NCBI GenBank assembly: GCA_029259795.1
Contig: JAJDEM010000017.1
Coordinates: 1-36,723, forward strand
Source: Planctomycetota bacterium
GTDB taxonomy: Bacteria > Planctomycetota > PLA2 > JAEUHO01
Direction of reading: 5' to 3'
Length of the DNA: 36,723 nucleotides
A program made the position numbers and the translations under genes. The notes beneath the pieces are model-generated. The model saw only the letters and a list, made by a program, of their open reading frames with translations. It was not told where the DNA came from and did no database searches. Below, in pieces: positions 16,607-24,619 of the stretch (position 1 is its first letter; the number at the start of each line of letters is the position of its first letter).

Positions 16607-18570
16607 CTTGAATTCTCCCTATGGAGGGTTGGGGGTACGTGTCGGACCTCAGTCCAGGGGAGCAGTCGGTGTACAGCCCCGCTCTCGTGATTGACCGGGT
16701 TCTTGGCCGACTCCAGCGCTGTGCTGAAGAAGGCCGCGGACGACCACAAGAAGATGAAAGCAACCAGCGCGAGGCCGAAGCCGCGGCGCAGTTTGCGAAT
16801 GAGGAACATGCGGATCATGGTGAGCAGCGAGAAGACGGCTGCTGCCAGCGAGGCGTAGAAGAGCGGCTGGGCTTCATCGAGAACGACCTGCCCGCGCGTG
16901 GAGTACACACCATCGAGGTAGTTGAACGTGGCGTTGCTCGGCAGGCTCCACAGCTCGAGCGCCTGGAACCCGACATAGAGGCTGAACAGGATCGCGGCGA
17001 GGCCGTAGGCGCGAATGAGGAACGAAGCGGAGCGTGCTCGCACGGGTGGCGAGAGGTGGATCACCCGCGGTGCCTGGATGGCGACCGGGCCGGGGCTGCG
17101 CAGGGACTTCTTGCCGAGACGGAACGCGTTGCGGGCGCGCTCGGTCGTCATGGCGATCAGGCCGTAGAGGCCTAGTGCTGTGACGAAAGGCGGGAAGAAG
17201 AGCATCACGATGCTCGCCATCACCTGCGACTCGCGTGCGCCGGCCTCGAGATTGCTCACGCGGCGGCCCAGACTCATCAGGTAGAGACCGAGGATGAACG
17301 AAATGACGCTGCCGAAGCCGCCCCAGGGCACCGCGATGAAGTCGGAGACCACGCCGGCCACGAGCCCGAAAGCCGAGAGGATGAACAGGAGGCCCATGAC
17401 GCGATCGAGCGCGCCGAGGATCTCGGCGTGACGGAGGAGGCCGCGGGCCGCCTCGACCTCGTGGTGGGGGACGACCGGATTCGGGACGGTTCCTGGCAGG
17501 GGGGGCGGAGCGGTCGTGGCTTGGCGCAGGTCGATGGCGAAGCCGAGCGCGTCGTGCATGGCACCAGCTGTCGCGAAGCGGTCCTTGGCGTGGGTCGCGA
17601 GGGCCTTGTCGACCACATCGTCGAAGGCGCGCGAGACGCCCGTGAACTCGCTCGGCATCGTGAAGCGACCGAGCGGCAGGCCGCCCGTAAGCATCTCGTA
17701 GAGAATGACGCCGAGCGCGAAGACGTCCGAGCGGCCATCGAGCTTGCGATCGCCGCGGCGCTGCTCGGGTGCCATGTACTCGTAGGTGCCGAGGATGACG
17801 TCGGTGCGTGTGAGGCGGGTCGTCGCGAGATCGGTCTCGCTCCCGACCAGGCGGGAGAGGCCGAAGTCCACGAGGTGGACGCTGCCGTGCTCATCGAGCA
17901 GGACGTTCTCCGGCTTGAGGTCGCGGTGGATGATGCCCTTGCCGTGCGCGTAGTCGAGCGCGCTGGCGATCTGCATGGCGATGCCCGCCGTTCGCTCGGG
18001 CAGGATCGGGCCACGGTCCATGAGCTTGCGCAGGCTCTCCCCACGGACGTAGTCCATGGCGAACCAAAGGCAGCCCTCGTCTTCGCCGCGATCGATCACG
18101 TCGACCACATGGGGGTGGGAGAGCGAGGAGAGGAGCTTCGCTTCGCGGTGGAAGCGCTTGACGAACGACGGATCCTTGGCGAGCTCTTCGTTGAGCAGCT
18201 TCAGGGCGACCTTGCGGTTCATCAGCCCACCGCGTGCTTCGTAGACGCGGCCCATGCCGCCGCGCCCGATAAGTCGCGTAAGCGTCCAGCGGCCGAGGCG
18301 GGTGCCGATCATGCTGTCGTTGGCGTCCCGCGGCGCCTTGGGGGCCGAGCGGATCTTCCGGGTGGGGCTGTCGGCGGCTGCTTCGCCAGTGATGGCTGTC
18401 TTCGCGGGCGCGGCCTCGCGGCCAGCCCACTCGAAGCTCTGCTTGCACGAGCCACACGTGATTCGTGCGGCCGCGGCGGTGACGGCCAGGTCGTGGCCGC
18501 AATGCAGGCAGGGTTCAACCCAGGTCTCGATGACGTGTCCTCCGCGGTCCATGGTTGCTACCGGTCCCAT
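16603..18570 (-). CDS. Ser/Thr protein kinase with N-terminal zinc ribbon and C-terminal membrane domain
   Basis: 655 residues. A zinc ribbon (C21-x2-C24 and C39-x2-C42) opens the protein. The Hanks-type kinase domain (about 94-345) is complete: glycine loop GRGGMGRVY, VALK with K124, HRDLKPEN with D217, DFG at 235-237 and APE at 267-269. A Pro/Thr linker leads to a C-terminal region with five or six hydrophobic segments, so the kinase is held at the membrane with its active domain in the cytoplasm. The start could instead be the ATG at 18552. It lies 180 bases downstream of the FHA-sigma54 activator gene on the same strand and overlaps the coiled-coil gene. The context suggests it phosphorylates threonines read by the FHA protein; this is an inference. 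Confidence 0.92.
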   Translation of the reverse strand: MGPVATMDRGGHVIETWVEPCLHCGHDLAVTAAAARITCGSCKQSFEWAGREAAPAKTAITGEAAADSPTRKIRSAPKAPRDANDSMIGTRLGRWTLTRLIGRGGMGRVYEARGGLMNRKVALKLLNEELAKDPSFVKRFHREAKLLSSLSHPHVVDVIDRGEDEGCLWFAMDYVRGESLRKLMDRGPILPERTAGIAMQIASALDYAHGKGIIHRDLKPENVLLDEHGSVHLVDFGLSRLVGSETDLATTRLTRTDVILGTYEYMAPEQRRGDRKLDGRSDVFALGVILYEMLTGGLPLGRFTMPSEFTGVSRAFDDVVDKALATHAKDRFATAGAMHDALGFAIDLRQATTAPPPLPGTVPNPVVPHHEVEAARGLLRHAEILGALDRVMGLLFILSAFGLVAGVVSDFIAVPWGGFGSVISFILGLYLMSLGRRVSNLEAGARESQVMASIVMLFFPPFVTALGLYGLIAMTTERARNAFRLGKKSLRSPGPVAIQAPRVIHLSPPVRARSASFLIRAYGLAAILFSLYVGFQALELWSLPSNATFNYLDGVYSTRGQVVLDEAQPLFYASLAAAVFSLLTMIRMFLIRKLRRGFGLALVAFIFLWSSAAFFSTALESAKNPVNHESGAVHRLLPWTEVRHVPPTLHRENSR

Positions 18571-18660
18571 GCCAGGGCTATCACAAGCCCCATGCCGGGA
18601 TCGGCCGCGAGCGATGATTCGCTCTAAGTACCTACCAGGAAACAGTCTACGTCATCGGGC

Positions 18661-18686
18661 GGGGAAGCGCTCGCGAGCGCCTCCCC
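18661..18686 (-). terminator. Hairpin between the sigma54-activator and kinase genes
   Basis: On the minus strand a GGGGAGGCGCTCG arm pairs with its complement over 13 positions, one being G-U. No U tract follows, so it is at best a weak or factor-assisted terminator for the sigma54-activator gene, or a leader structure. Confidence 0.35.
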
Positions 18687-18691
18687 CGCGG

Positions 18692-18710
18692 ATTGAACGA
18701 AACGTTCAAT
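18692..18710. promoter_or_regulatory. Perfect palindrome, probable operator
   Basis: ATTGAACG and CGTTCAAT are exact inverted repeats separated by AAA, 19 bp in all. The size and AT-rich ends resemble TetR-family operators. It lies 122 bases before the kinase start and 41 bases after the sigma54-activator stop. No TetR gene is in the window. Confidence 0.5.
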
Positions 18711-18750
18711 GCCCAGGTGAACGGACCGTGCAGGGGGCAGGCCCGTCCGG

Positions 18751-20601
18751 CTAGAGCCCGTACTCGCGGATCTTGCGGTTCAGCGTCGGCCAGGCGATCC
18801 CCAGCAGGGCCGCCGCGGCGCCCTTCTTGCCGCCGGTGCGGGCCAGCGCCGCGGCGACGGCGCGCTTCTCGGCCTCACGGATCGTGAGGACCTCGAGCTG
18901 GACCGTGGGGGCTTCAGCGTCGCTGCGACGCTCGCGCACCTCCAGGGGGAGGTCGGCGGCGGTGATGGTGTCGCCTTCGAGCAGGACGAGCGCGCGCTCG
19001 AGCGCGTTCATCAGCTCGCGTACGTTGCCCGGCCACGGATAGGCGAGGAGCACGGCCCGGGCATCCTCGGCAAGCCGCGGGACGCGTCGGCCCATCTTGG
19101 CGGCGAGGGTTTCAAGGAGCGCCTCACTGAGTAGTGCGATGTCGTTGCCCCGCTCGCGGAGCGGCGGCACATGGATCTCGAGCACCTGCAGGCGGTAGAA
19201 GAGGTCTTCACGGAAGGTGCCCGCCTTGATCATCGCGCGCAGGTCGCGGTTGGTCGCGCCGAGTACGCGGCAGCGCATGGGCAGGGCATCCTTGCCGCCG
19301 ACGCGCGTGTAGGCCCCTTCGCTCAGGACCCGCAAGAGCTTGGCTTGGAGCTGCGCCGGCAGCTCGCCGACCTCATCGAGGAAGAGCGTCCCGTCCGCAG
19401 CCTGCGCGATGCGCCCGTCGTGGCGCTCGGTGGCGCCGGTGAACGCGCCCTTCTCATGGCCGAAGAACTCGCTCTCGAGCAACCCCTCCACAAGCGCCGC
19501 GCAGTTCAGTGCGACGAACGGCTTGCCGGCACGCGTGCTCTCGGCGTGCAGATGCCGCGCGACGAGCTCCTTGCCCGTACCGGTGTCGCCGGTGATGAGG
19601 ACGGAGGAGTCGGCGGCGGCGGCCTTGGTGATGAGGGCGCGGATCTTGGCGATCGACTCGTGCTCCCCCAGCAGCGGGGGCGCGTCGCCGGACTTCGCAC
19701 CACGCAGGCGCCGGGATTCTTCGCGTGCGCCGTGCAGCGCGCGCAGGTTGCGGAGTGCGAGGCCCGCCTGCCGGGCGGCGGCAGCCAACGCGCGCAGGTC
19801 GCCTTCGGTGTAGGCGTCGGGCGACTCGGCCTCGACCGTCACGAACCCGAGGATCCCCTCGGCCACGCGCAGGGGTGCGGCGAGCAGCGAGCGATAGCGG
19901 CTGCGGACCATCGAGAGCCCGGTGTCGGCGTCGCCCGCGTCATGGGCATCGCGCACGAGTACGGCTTCGCCCCCTTCGCGCACGCGGCGGGCGATGGTGC
20001 GGGAGGCCGGCGGGGTGGCGCCGACGGGACGTGCCGCGACGACTTCGACCGCGCCTGCGGGGCCGATCAGGCAGACGGTGGCGCGCGCGGGTACGAAGGC
20101 CTCGGCCACGAGGCCAAGCAGGCTCGACGTCACCTCGGCCTCGTCGACGGCGTCGGCCGAGGCGATCGCGCCATCGCACACGAAGCGCAACCGCCGGACG
20201 GCACCCTCCTCGGCGGCTTCGCGTGCGGGGTCGGCGGCATCCGGGTCCAGCGCGGCGCTCACTTCGTGATCGTCGTCGCTGGCGGACTCGACGACCGTGT
20301 CGCGCTCGTTGCCGTCGCCGCTGAGATAACGCATGCGGACGTCGCCGATCGCGATGACGTCCCCATCGAAGAGCACCGCCTCGCCGTCCACGCGGTCGCC
20401 GTTCAGATCGGTTCCGTTGGCCGAGCCGAGGTCTTTGAGGACGACCCGCGCGTCCGTGACGCGGATGCGCGCGTGGCGGCGCGAGACGGTCTCGTCGAAG
20501 AGGCGGAGCTCGGCGTCTTTCGAGCGGCCGATGAGGGCTTCGCCCTCCAGGGCCAGCACCGTGGGCTCGCTGCGGCCTTCCATGGTCTCGAGTCGGCGCA
20601 T
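18751..20601 (-). CDS. Sigma54-dependent transcriptional activator with FHA and GAF domains
   Basis: 616 residues. FHA domain about 12-95, with LIGRS at 23-27 and the phosphothreonine-reading VSRRHARI at 39-46. A GAF-like domain follows at about 140-290. The AAA+ sigma54-interaction domain spans about 308-535: Walker A GDTGTGKE (338-345), the sigma54 loop GAFTGA (385-390), Walker B LFLDE (406-410) and YPWPGNVREL (521-530). A Fis-type helix-turn-helix closes the protein (577-616). All contact and catalytic motifs are intact, so it should remodel RNA polymerase-sigma54 at enhancers. The FHA domain instead of a receiver domain means its signal is probably a phosphothreonine from a kinase, and a Ser/Thr kinase gene is next in order. 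It starts 2 bases after the DsrE-like gene. Confidence 0.93.
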   Translation of the reverse strand: MRRLETMEGRSEPTVLALEGEALIGRSKDAELRLFDETVSRRHARIRVTDARVVLKDLGSANGTDLNGDRVDGEAVLFDGDVIAIGDVRMRYLSGDGNERDTVVESASDDDHEVSAALDPDAADPAREAAEEGAVRRLRFVCDGAIASADAVDEAEVTSSLLGLVAEAFVPARATVCLIGPAGAVEVVAARPVGATPPASRTIARRVREGGEAVLVRDAHDAGDADTGLSMVRSRYRSLLAAPLRVAEGILGFVTVEAESPDAYTEGDLRALAAAARQAGLALRNLRALHGAREESRRLRGAKSGDAPPLLGEHESIAKIRALITKAAAADSSVLITGDTGTGKELVARHLHAESTRAGKPFVALNCAALVEGLLESEFFGHEKGAFTGATERHDGRIAQAADGTLFLDEVGELPAQLQAKLLRVLSEGAYTRVGGKDALPMRCRVLGATNRDLRAMIKAGTFREDLFYRLQVLEIHVPPLRERGNDIALLSEALLETLAAKMGRRVPRLAEDARAVLLAYPWPGNVRELMNALERALVLLEGDTITAADLPLEVRERRSDAEAPTVQLEVLTIREAEKRAVAAALARTGGKKGAAAALLGIAWPTLNRKIREYGL

Positions 20602-20603
20602 CG

Positions 20604-20963
20604 TCAGAGCGTGACCGTCAACCAGCCGTCGGCTGCGAGCCCTGCGAGCTCACCGGCGTCCGCGAGGGCGGCGGACGGCAGCAGCACCTCCGCAGTGAAC
20701 TCGCGTTGCTCGAAGGCCAGGCGCTCGACATGGAGCGTGGCGCCGCCGGCTCCCAGGGCGGCCAGCATGGCAGCGGCCGTCTCAGGGCCAGGCTCGTTGA
20801 GCGTCTCGGCTACGCCGCGAACGCCGAGGCGGACGCCTTCCCCGAAGAGCCAGAGGTTGACGTCGTGCCCCGCGCGCTGGCCGGCGACGGCGGCGGCGAG
20901 GCCAGCGGTCGCACGCTCCGGCGCTTCGGTGGAGTGGGGGAGGATGTAGAGGATGCGTGCCAT
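20604..20963 (-). CDS. DsrE-like family protein without cysteines
   Basis: 119 residues. The N-terminal strand and loop (ARILYILPHSTEAPERATAGLAAAVAGQRAGHDVNLWLFGEGVRL) follow the DsrE/TusD fold, and the length is right for the family. In sulfur-relay members a cysteine lies after the GGATLHV strand; here that region is ERLAFEQRE, and the whole protein has no cysteine, so sulfur transfer is excluded. It may be one of the many DsrE-fold proteins with a binding or oligomeric role. It ends 2 bases before the sigma54-activator start, so the two form an operon. TAGACT lies six bases before its ATG, with no Shine-Dalgarno site. Confidence 0.7.
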   Translation of the reverse strand: MARILYILPHSTEAPERATAGLAAAVAGQRAGHDVNLWLFGEGVRLGVRGVAETLNEPGPETAAAMLAALGAGGATLHVERLAFEQREFTAEVLLPSAALADAGELAGLAADGWLTVTL

Positions 20964-20969
20964 GACCAG

Positions 20970-20975
20970 AGTCTA
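20970..20975 (-). promoter_or_regulatory. Possible -10 box placed for a leaderless transcript
   Basis: TAGACT on the minus strand, 6 bases before the DsrE-like ATG at 20963. It would drive the DsrE-like and sigma54-activator genes. Confidence 0.42.
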
Positions 20976-21002
20976 GCGCGAGGCGGGTGGGCTCTTCCCG
21001 GA

Positions 21003-21008
21003 TAGACT
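21003..21008 (+). promoter_or_regulatory. Possible -10 box placed for a leaderless transcript
   Basis: TAGACT, 8 bases before the ATG at 21017. It is divergent from the identical hexamer at 20970-20975. Confidence 0.4.
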
Positions 21009-21016
21009 CCCGCGCG

Positions 21017-21820
21017 ATGACAGTACCGATCCGGACCGATGAGCCTGTAGACCGCTTCTTCTCGCGGCCCGTGGCCGGCCTGCTGGTGAAGGCCCTCACG
21101 CCGACGAAGATCACCGCCAATCAGGTGACGGGAATGTCGGCGTTCTGTGGGGTCTGCGTGGGGGTGGCGCTCTGGTTTCACCAGGGGCTGATCGCCGCCG
21201 CCTTTGTCCTCGCCTACCTCGCGTTCGATTGCGCCGACGGGCAGCTGGCGCGCATTCGCGGCGGTGGCGGCTACCTCGGCCGGGCGATGGACGGCTTCGG
21301 CGACTACATCACGGCCATTGCCATCCACGTGGGGCTCGCCATCTGGATCGGCGACCTGCACGGCTCCTGGCTGGGCGGGTGGTGCCTGAGCGCGCTGGCC
21401 GGGGCGGGCATGGCGTGGGCGTCCTTCCAACTCGATCGCTACAAGCGCCGCTACGGCGGCACCGGCGACGACCTCGCGGTTCTGCGGGCCGAGGCCGAGG
21501 CCACGCCGGGCATCAAGGGCTGGATGATCTCGACGCTGGAGCCCTACGCCTTGAAGCTCGATGCCGGCGCCGTGATCCCGGACCTCCAGGCCTACCAGGC
21601 GCGCATGCGCTGGCCGATCATCCTCTGGTTGTCCAACGGCCCGACGATGCACTGCGCGTTCATGGCGGTCTGCTTCGCGTTTGGGCGACCCGACCTCTAC
21701 GCGGCCATCGCCGCCGCACCGCTGATGCTCCTGACGATGATCACCCTCTGGGTCCAGCACCGGGCCGAGGTCCGCGAGCCGCGGGTCGTTACGTACCCGC
21801 CTCCCGGGAGCAGCGGCTAG
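21017..21820 (+). CDS. CDP-alcohol phosphatidyltransferase, probable phosphonolipid synthase
   Basis: 267 residues with about six hydrophobic segments. The family signature is complete: D71-x2-D74-G75-x2-A78-R79-x8-G88-x3-D92-x3-D96, which binds two metal ions and the CDP-alcohol. These integral membrane enzymes exchange CMP for an alcohol, or move a phospho-alcohol group from CMP to a lipid acceptor. The stop codon shares bases with the stop of the convergent nucleotidyltransferase gene, placing it against the phosphonate operon. I infer that it transfers aminoethylphosphonate from CMP-AEP to a lipid such as diacylglycerol; an ordinary phospholipid synthase role is the alternative. The ATG at 21017 is preceded by TAGACT; an upstream start at 20987 would add ten residues. 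Confidence 0.88.
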   Translation: MTVPIRTDEPVDRFFSRPVAGLLVKALTPTKITANQVTGMSAFCGVCVGVALWFHQGLIAAAFVLAYLAFDCADGQLARIRGGGGYLGRAMDGFGDYITAIAIHVGLAIWIGDLHGSWLGGWCLSALAGAGMAWASFQLDRYKRRYGGTGDDLAVLRAEAEATPGIKGWMISTLEPYALKLDAGAVIPDLQAYQARMRWPIILWLSNGPTMHCAFMAVCFAFGRPDLYAAIAAAPLMLLTMITLWVQHRAEVREPRVVTYPPPGSSG

Positions 21821-22488
21821 AGCAGCGGCAGGATGTCCTGCTCGGCGCGAACGACGTCTTCTTCGAAGTCGATCTCGGTCCACGGGCGGCCCGCGACCTC
21901 GACGATGCCGGCCCCGTGCTCGCCAATGAACTGATCGAGCGCCTTCTCGTAGTCGCTCTCGGGATCGGCGGCGTCGATGGCTTGGCGCAGGGCCGGGAGG
22001 GAAGCGGCGTCGATCTTGAAGAATCCGACGCCTTCCCCGACCTGCTCGAAGCCGCCGAGCTGGCCGCGGCGTATCGCTCGAGCGCTGCCGTCCTGCACGC
22101 CGATCATCATCTCCTCATCGCCCGGATTCGTCCGGGGGTCGATGGCGAAGCCGCGCGTCAGCTGGGCGACGTCCGCGAGGATCGAGGGATCGTAGAGCAC
22201 GTCGGCATCCATGATCACGGCGTCTTCGTCGAGGTCTGCGAGGGCGCAGCGCAGCGAGATCAGGCTGCCGCGGCGGAACTCTTCGTTGTGGACAAACTCG
22301 GCATCCGGTGCCGCGGCTTGAAGCAACTCGGCCATGAAACCGGAGACGATGCGAACGGGCAGGCCGAGGGCCGCGAGGTTCTCGAGGTGACGCGCGAGCA
22401 GCGTGCGGTCGCCGATGGTGAGCAGGGCCTTGGGCTTGTCGTGCCCGAGCCGGCGGCCGACGCCGGCGGCAAGCAAGATGGCCTTCAT
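21817..22488 (-). CDS. Nucleotidyltransferase, probable CTP:2-aminoethylphosphonate cytidylyltransferase (PntC-like)
   Basis: 223 residues, one NTP-transferase domain. The nucleotide loop is intact: L6-A-A-G-V-G-R-R13-L14, with K20 in DKPKALL. The metal site is D94-A-D96 in VIMDADVLYD, and WTEID at 203-207 matches the C-terminal metal-binding motif of choline/phosphonate cytidylyltransferases. It starts inside the transaminase stop (ATGA, four bases shared), so it is translated with it. Placed after an AEP transaminase, the likely reaction is CTP plus AEP to CMP-AEP and pyrophosphate, the activation step seen in PntC systems. Sugar or choline phosphate is a less likely substrate. Its end shares the CTAG stop region with the lipid transferase. 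Confidence 0.85.
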   Translation of the reverse strand: MKAILLAAGVGRRLGHDKPKALLTIGDRTLLARHLENLAALGLPVRIVSGFMAELLQAAAPDAEFVHNEEFRRGSLISLRCALADLDEDAVIMDADVLYDPSILADVAQLTRGFAIDPRTNPGDEEMMIGVQDGSARAIRRGQLGGFEQVGEGVGFFKIDAASLPALRQAIDAADPESDYEKALDQFIGEHGAGIVEVAGRPWTEIDFEEDVVRAEQDILPLL

Positions 22489-23543
22489 GCGATGGCTCGC
22501 TTCAGGGCGGGGCCGAAGGCTGCGAGGCGCTCGTCGCTGATCTGGCCCATGTTCGCGACGCGGAAGGCGATCTTGCCGAGGTCGCCCTGCCCGGCGTAGA
22601 GCACGAAGCCGTCCTCGCGCATGCGCGCGTGGATCTGCTCGTAGGTGACGCCGTCGGGCAGATGCGCGCAGGTGATGGTCTCGCTGCGCAGCGCCTCGGG
22701 CAGCAGCAGCGTGAGACCGAGATCGGTCATGGCCTTGCGGATCGCCGTGGAGGCACGGCCGTAGCGCGCGATGCGTCCGGCGACAGTCTCCTCGGTGAGC
22801 ACGTCGAGCGCCGCCTCGAAGGCGGCCGTCACCTGGATGGCCGGGGTGAACGGCGTGCCGCCTGCGGCCTGCTTGGCGAGTTGGTTGGCCATGTCGAAGT
22901 ACACCGAGCGCGTCTTCAGCGGGGTGCCCTTGCGGAGCATGACGAACGACACACCGGGTAGACCTTCGATGCACTTGTTCGCCGTGCAGCAGACAGCGGC
23001 GGGCTCGCACAGGCCAAAGTCGAAGGACTCGCCGGCCAGGCCGCTCACGCTGTCGACGATCAGCCGCCGGCCCGTGGCCCTCGCTACCGCCGCGATGGCG
23101 GGGATGTCGTTGAGCAGGCCGGTCGTCGTCTCGTGGTGGACGAGGGCGATGGTGTCGATGCCGTCCTCGAGCGCGGCCTCGACCGCGGCGGGGTCGAAGC
23201 GTTGCTGCCAGTCCCCGGTGAGGCGCTTGCAGGGGATCGCGTGGGCCTCGGCCATCTTGCCGAGCCGGTCGCCGTAGACGCCGTTGTCCAGGACGAGGAC
23301 GCCCGTGCCAACGACCGAGCTGACCATCATCTCCATGCCGGCCGTGCCCGAGCCGGAGATGAGGACGGCGTCGTAGTCCGCCGCGATGCCGAACACATCG
23401 ACGAGCTTCGTCCGCACTCGCGACTGCAGCGCGAGGTATTCCTCCTCGCGGTGGCACTGGTCAGGGCTCGCAGCGAGTGCCTCGCGAACGCGCGGGTGCA
23501 CGTTGATGGGGCCCGGGTTCATCAGGGTGAGCGCGTCACCCAT
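22485..23543 (-). CDS. 2-aminoethylphosphonate--pyruvate transaminase-like PLP enzyme
   Basis: 352 residues, the usual AEPT length (class V aminotransferase fold). Hallmarks are LMNPGPINVHPRVREAL at the start, ISGSGTAGMEMM phosphate-binding loop (62-73), HHETTTG (136-142), VDSVSG with D164 and the PLP lysine K190 in TANKCIEG. In biosynthetic operons the enzyme makes 2-aminoethylphosphonate from phosphonoacetaldehyde using an amino donor. Its start and the stop of the decarboxylase beta gene share one base (TAATG), so translation is coupled. The next gene overlaps its end. Alternatives such as alanine-glyoxylate transaminase are less consistent with this neighbourhood. Confidence 0.9.
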   Translation of the reverse strand: MGDALTLMNPGPINVHPRVREALAASPDQCHREEEYLALQSRVRTKLVDVFGIAADYDAVLISGSGTAGMEMMVSSVVGTGVLVLDNGVYGDRLGKMAEAHAIPCKRLTGDWQQRFDPAAVEAALEDGIDTIALVHHETTTGLLNDIPAIAAVARATGRRLIVDSVSGLAGESFDFGLCEPAAVCCTANKCIEGLPGVSFVMLRKGTPLKTRSVYFDMANQLAKQAAGGTPFTPAIQVTAAFEAALDVLTEETVAGRIARYGRASTAIRKAMTDLGLTLLLPEALRSETITCAHLPDGVTYEQIHARMREDGFVLYAGQGDLGKIAFRVANMGQISDERLAAFGPALKRAIA

Positions 23544-24103
23544 TACGAGCCCTTCACCGCCGTGCTGAACCGTTCGGTGATCTCGATGGGGGTGTGCGTC
23601 ACGCGCCCGATGCCCTTGACGTTGCCGGGCTCGACCTTCACGAGCAGCATGGCGGGGCCCGCTTGCTCGAAGAAGCCCGGGAGTGCGGCGGCGAGGTTCT
23701 CCGGCTCGACGCGCTCTGCGTACGCGTAGCCCGAAGCCGCGGCAATCTTCTCGAGACGGATCGTGCTGGCGATGGTCTTCTGTCCGCCGGTGGAGCCGTG
23801 TGCCTCGTTGTCGAGAACGACGTGGTGGAGGTTCTTGAGCCCGAGCGCCCCGGCGCTGGCGAGCACGCCCGATCCCATCAGCACGTTGCCGTCGCCGTCG
23901 ATGCAGAGGACCTCCTTGTCGGGCTGGGTGAGCGCGACCCCGATACCGATCGAGAGGCCGAGGCCCATCGAGCCGATCATGTAGAAGCTCTCCTTGCGGT
24001 CCCGGGCCGTGAACACCTCGCGACCGATCATGCCGTTGCACACGACCGTCGGACGATCGTCCAGGGCGGCCATCACCAACTCGACGGCTTCAGCTCGACG
24101 CAT
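23543..24103 (-). CDS. Phosphonopyruvate decarboxylase, TPP-binding (beta) subunit
   Basis: 186 residues, the C-terminal (PP) half of a thiamine-diphosphate decarboxylase. The TPP motif begins G70-D71-G72-N73 and reaches N99 about 27 residues later (LDNEAHGSTGGQKT). The sequence YMIGSMGLGLSIGIGVAL is the conserved glycine-rich helix start. With the alpha subunit it should convert phosphonopyruvate to phosphonoacetaldehyde and carbon dioxide, the step that makes PEP mutase flux irreversible. It overlaps the alpha gene by 14 bases. Most known phosphonopyruvate decarboxylases are one chain of about 380 residues; the two-gene form resembles sulfopyruvate decarboxylase ComDE, which remains a possible alternative activity. 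Confidence 0.88.
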   Translation of the reverse strand: MRRAEAVELVMAALDDRPTVVCNGMIGREVFTARDRKESFYMIGSMGLGLSIGIGVALTQPDKEVLCIDGDGNVLMGSGVLASAGALGLKNLHHVVLDNEAHGSTGGQKTIASTIRLEKIAAASGYAYAERVEPENLAAALPGFFEQAGPAMLLVKVEPGNVKGIGRVTHTPIEITERFSTAVKGS

Positions 24104-24608
24104 CGAGGATTCCCTTCGCCACGATCAACGCGCCCGGCACGCGGCGCTCGTCGATCTTCTTCGTGATGTTCGCAACACTGCCTGCGACGTCGTCGGGGTC
24201 GAGGATCTCCCAGGGGAGGCCCTTCATGTCACCCAGCGTGATGCCGTCGAAGTAGCTCGTCATGATCTCGCCCATGATCAAGTGCTCGGGCGCGTCGATG
24301 CCGTCCTTGCCGCGCCACGACACGACGATCAGCGACGGGATCTCGTAGATCACGTTCAGGCTGACGATGGCGTTGAGGCAGACGCCCAAGCCGGAGTTCT
24401 GCATGAACACAGCGGACTTGCGACCGGCCATGGATGCGCCGGCCGCGATTCCCAGCGCGGAGTCTTCGCGAACCGCGGAGACGTAGCCCCAGCGGGGCTC
24501 TTCGTCGAAGCGCCGGATGACGCCCTTCAGAAGGGAGCAGGGCACGCCCGCGAAGAAGTCGTAGCCATTGGCTTCGAGGGCGGAGAGGAACTCGGTTGTC
24601 TTGGGCAT
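24090..24608 (-). CDS. Phosphonopyruvate decarboxylase, PYR-domain (alpha) subunit
   Basis: 172 residues, the N-terminal (PYR) half of the thiamine-diphosphate enzyme. It opens FLSALEANGYDFFAGVPCSLLKGVI, the usual substrate-side start in phosphonopyruvate and sulfopyruvate decarboxylases. E48 in AVREDSALGIAAGASMAG is the glutamate that activates the cofactor. QNSGLGVCLNAI is the conserved interface loop. The stop lies 14 bases inside the beta gene, and the start is 11 bases after the PEP mutase stop, so pepM, alpha, beta and the transaminase are clearly one operon. The two halves are both full length for their domains, so this looks like a normal split enzyme, not a frameshift. Confidence 0.88.
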   Translation of the reverse strand: MPKTTEFLSALEANGYDFFAGVPCSLLKGVIRRFDEEPRWGYVSAVREDSALGIAAGASMAGRKSAVFMQNSGLGVCLNAIVSLNVIYEIPSLIVVSWRGKDGIDAPEHLIMGEIMTSYFDGITLGDMKGLPWEILDPDDVAGSVANITKKIDERRVPGALIVAKGILDASS

Positions 24609-24619
24609 GCGTCCCGCTC

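Noticed and set aside
24090-24103. Decarboxylase read as one gene broken by a frameshift
   Set aside because: Both halves have good domain boundaries and complete cofactor motifs, and the 14-base overlap is like other couplings in the operon.
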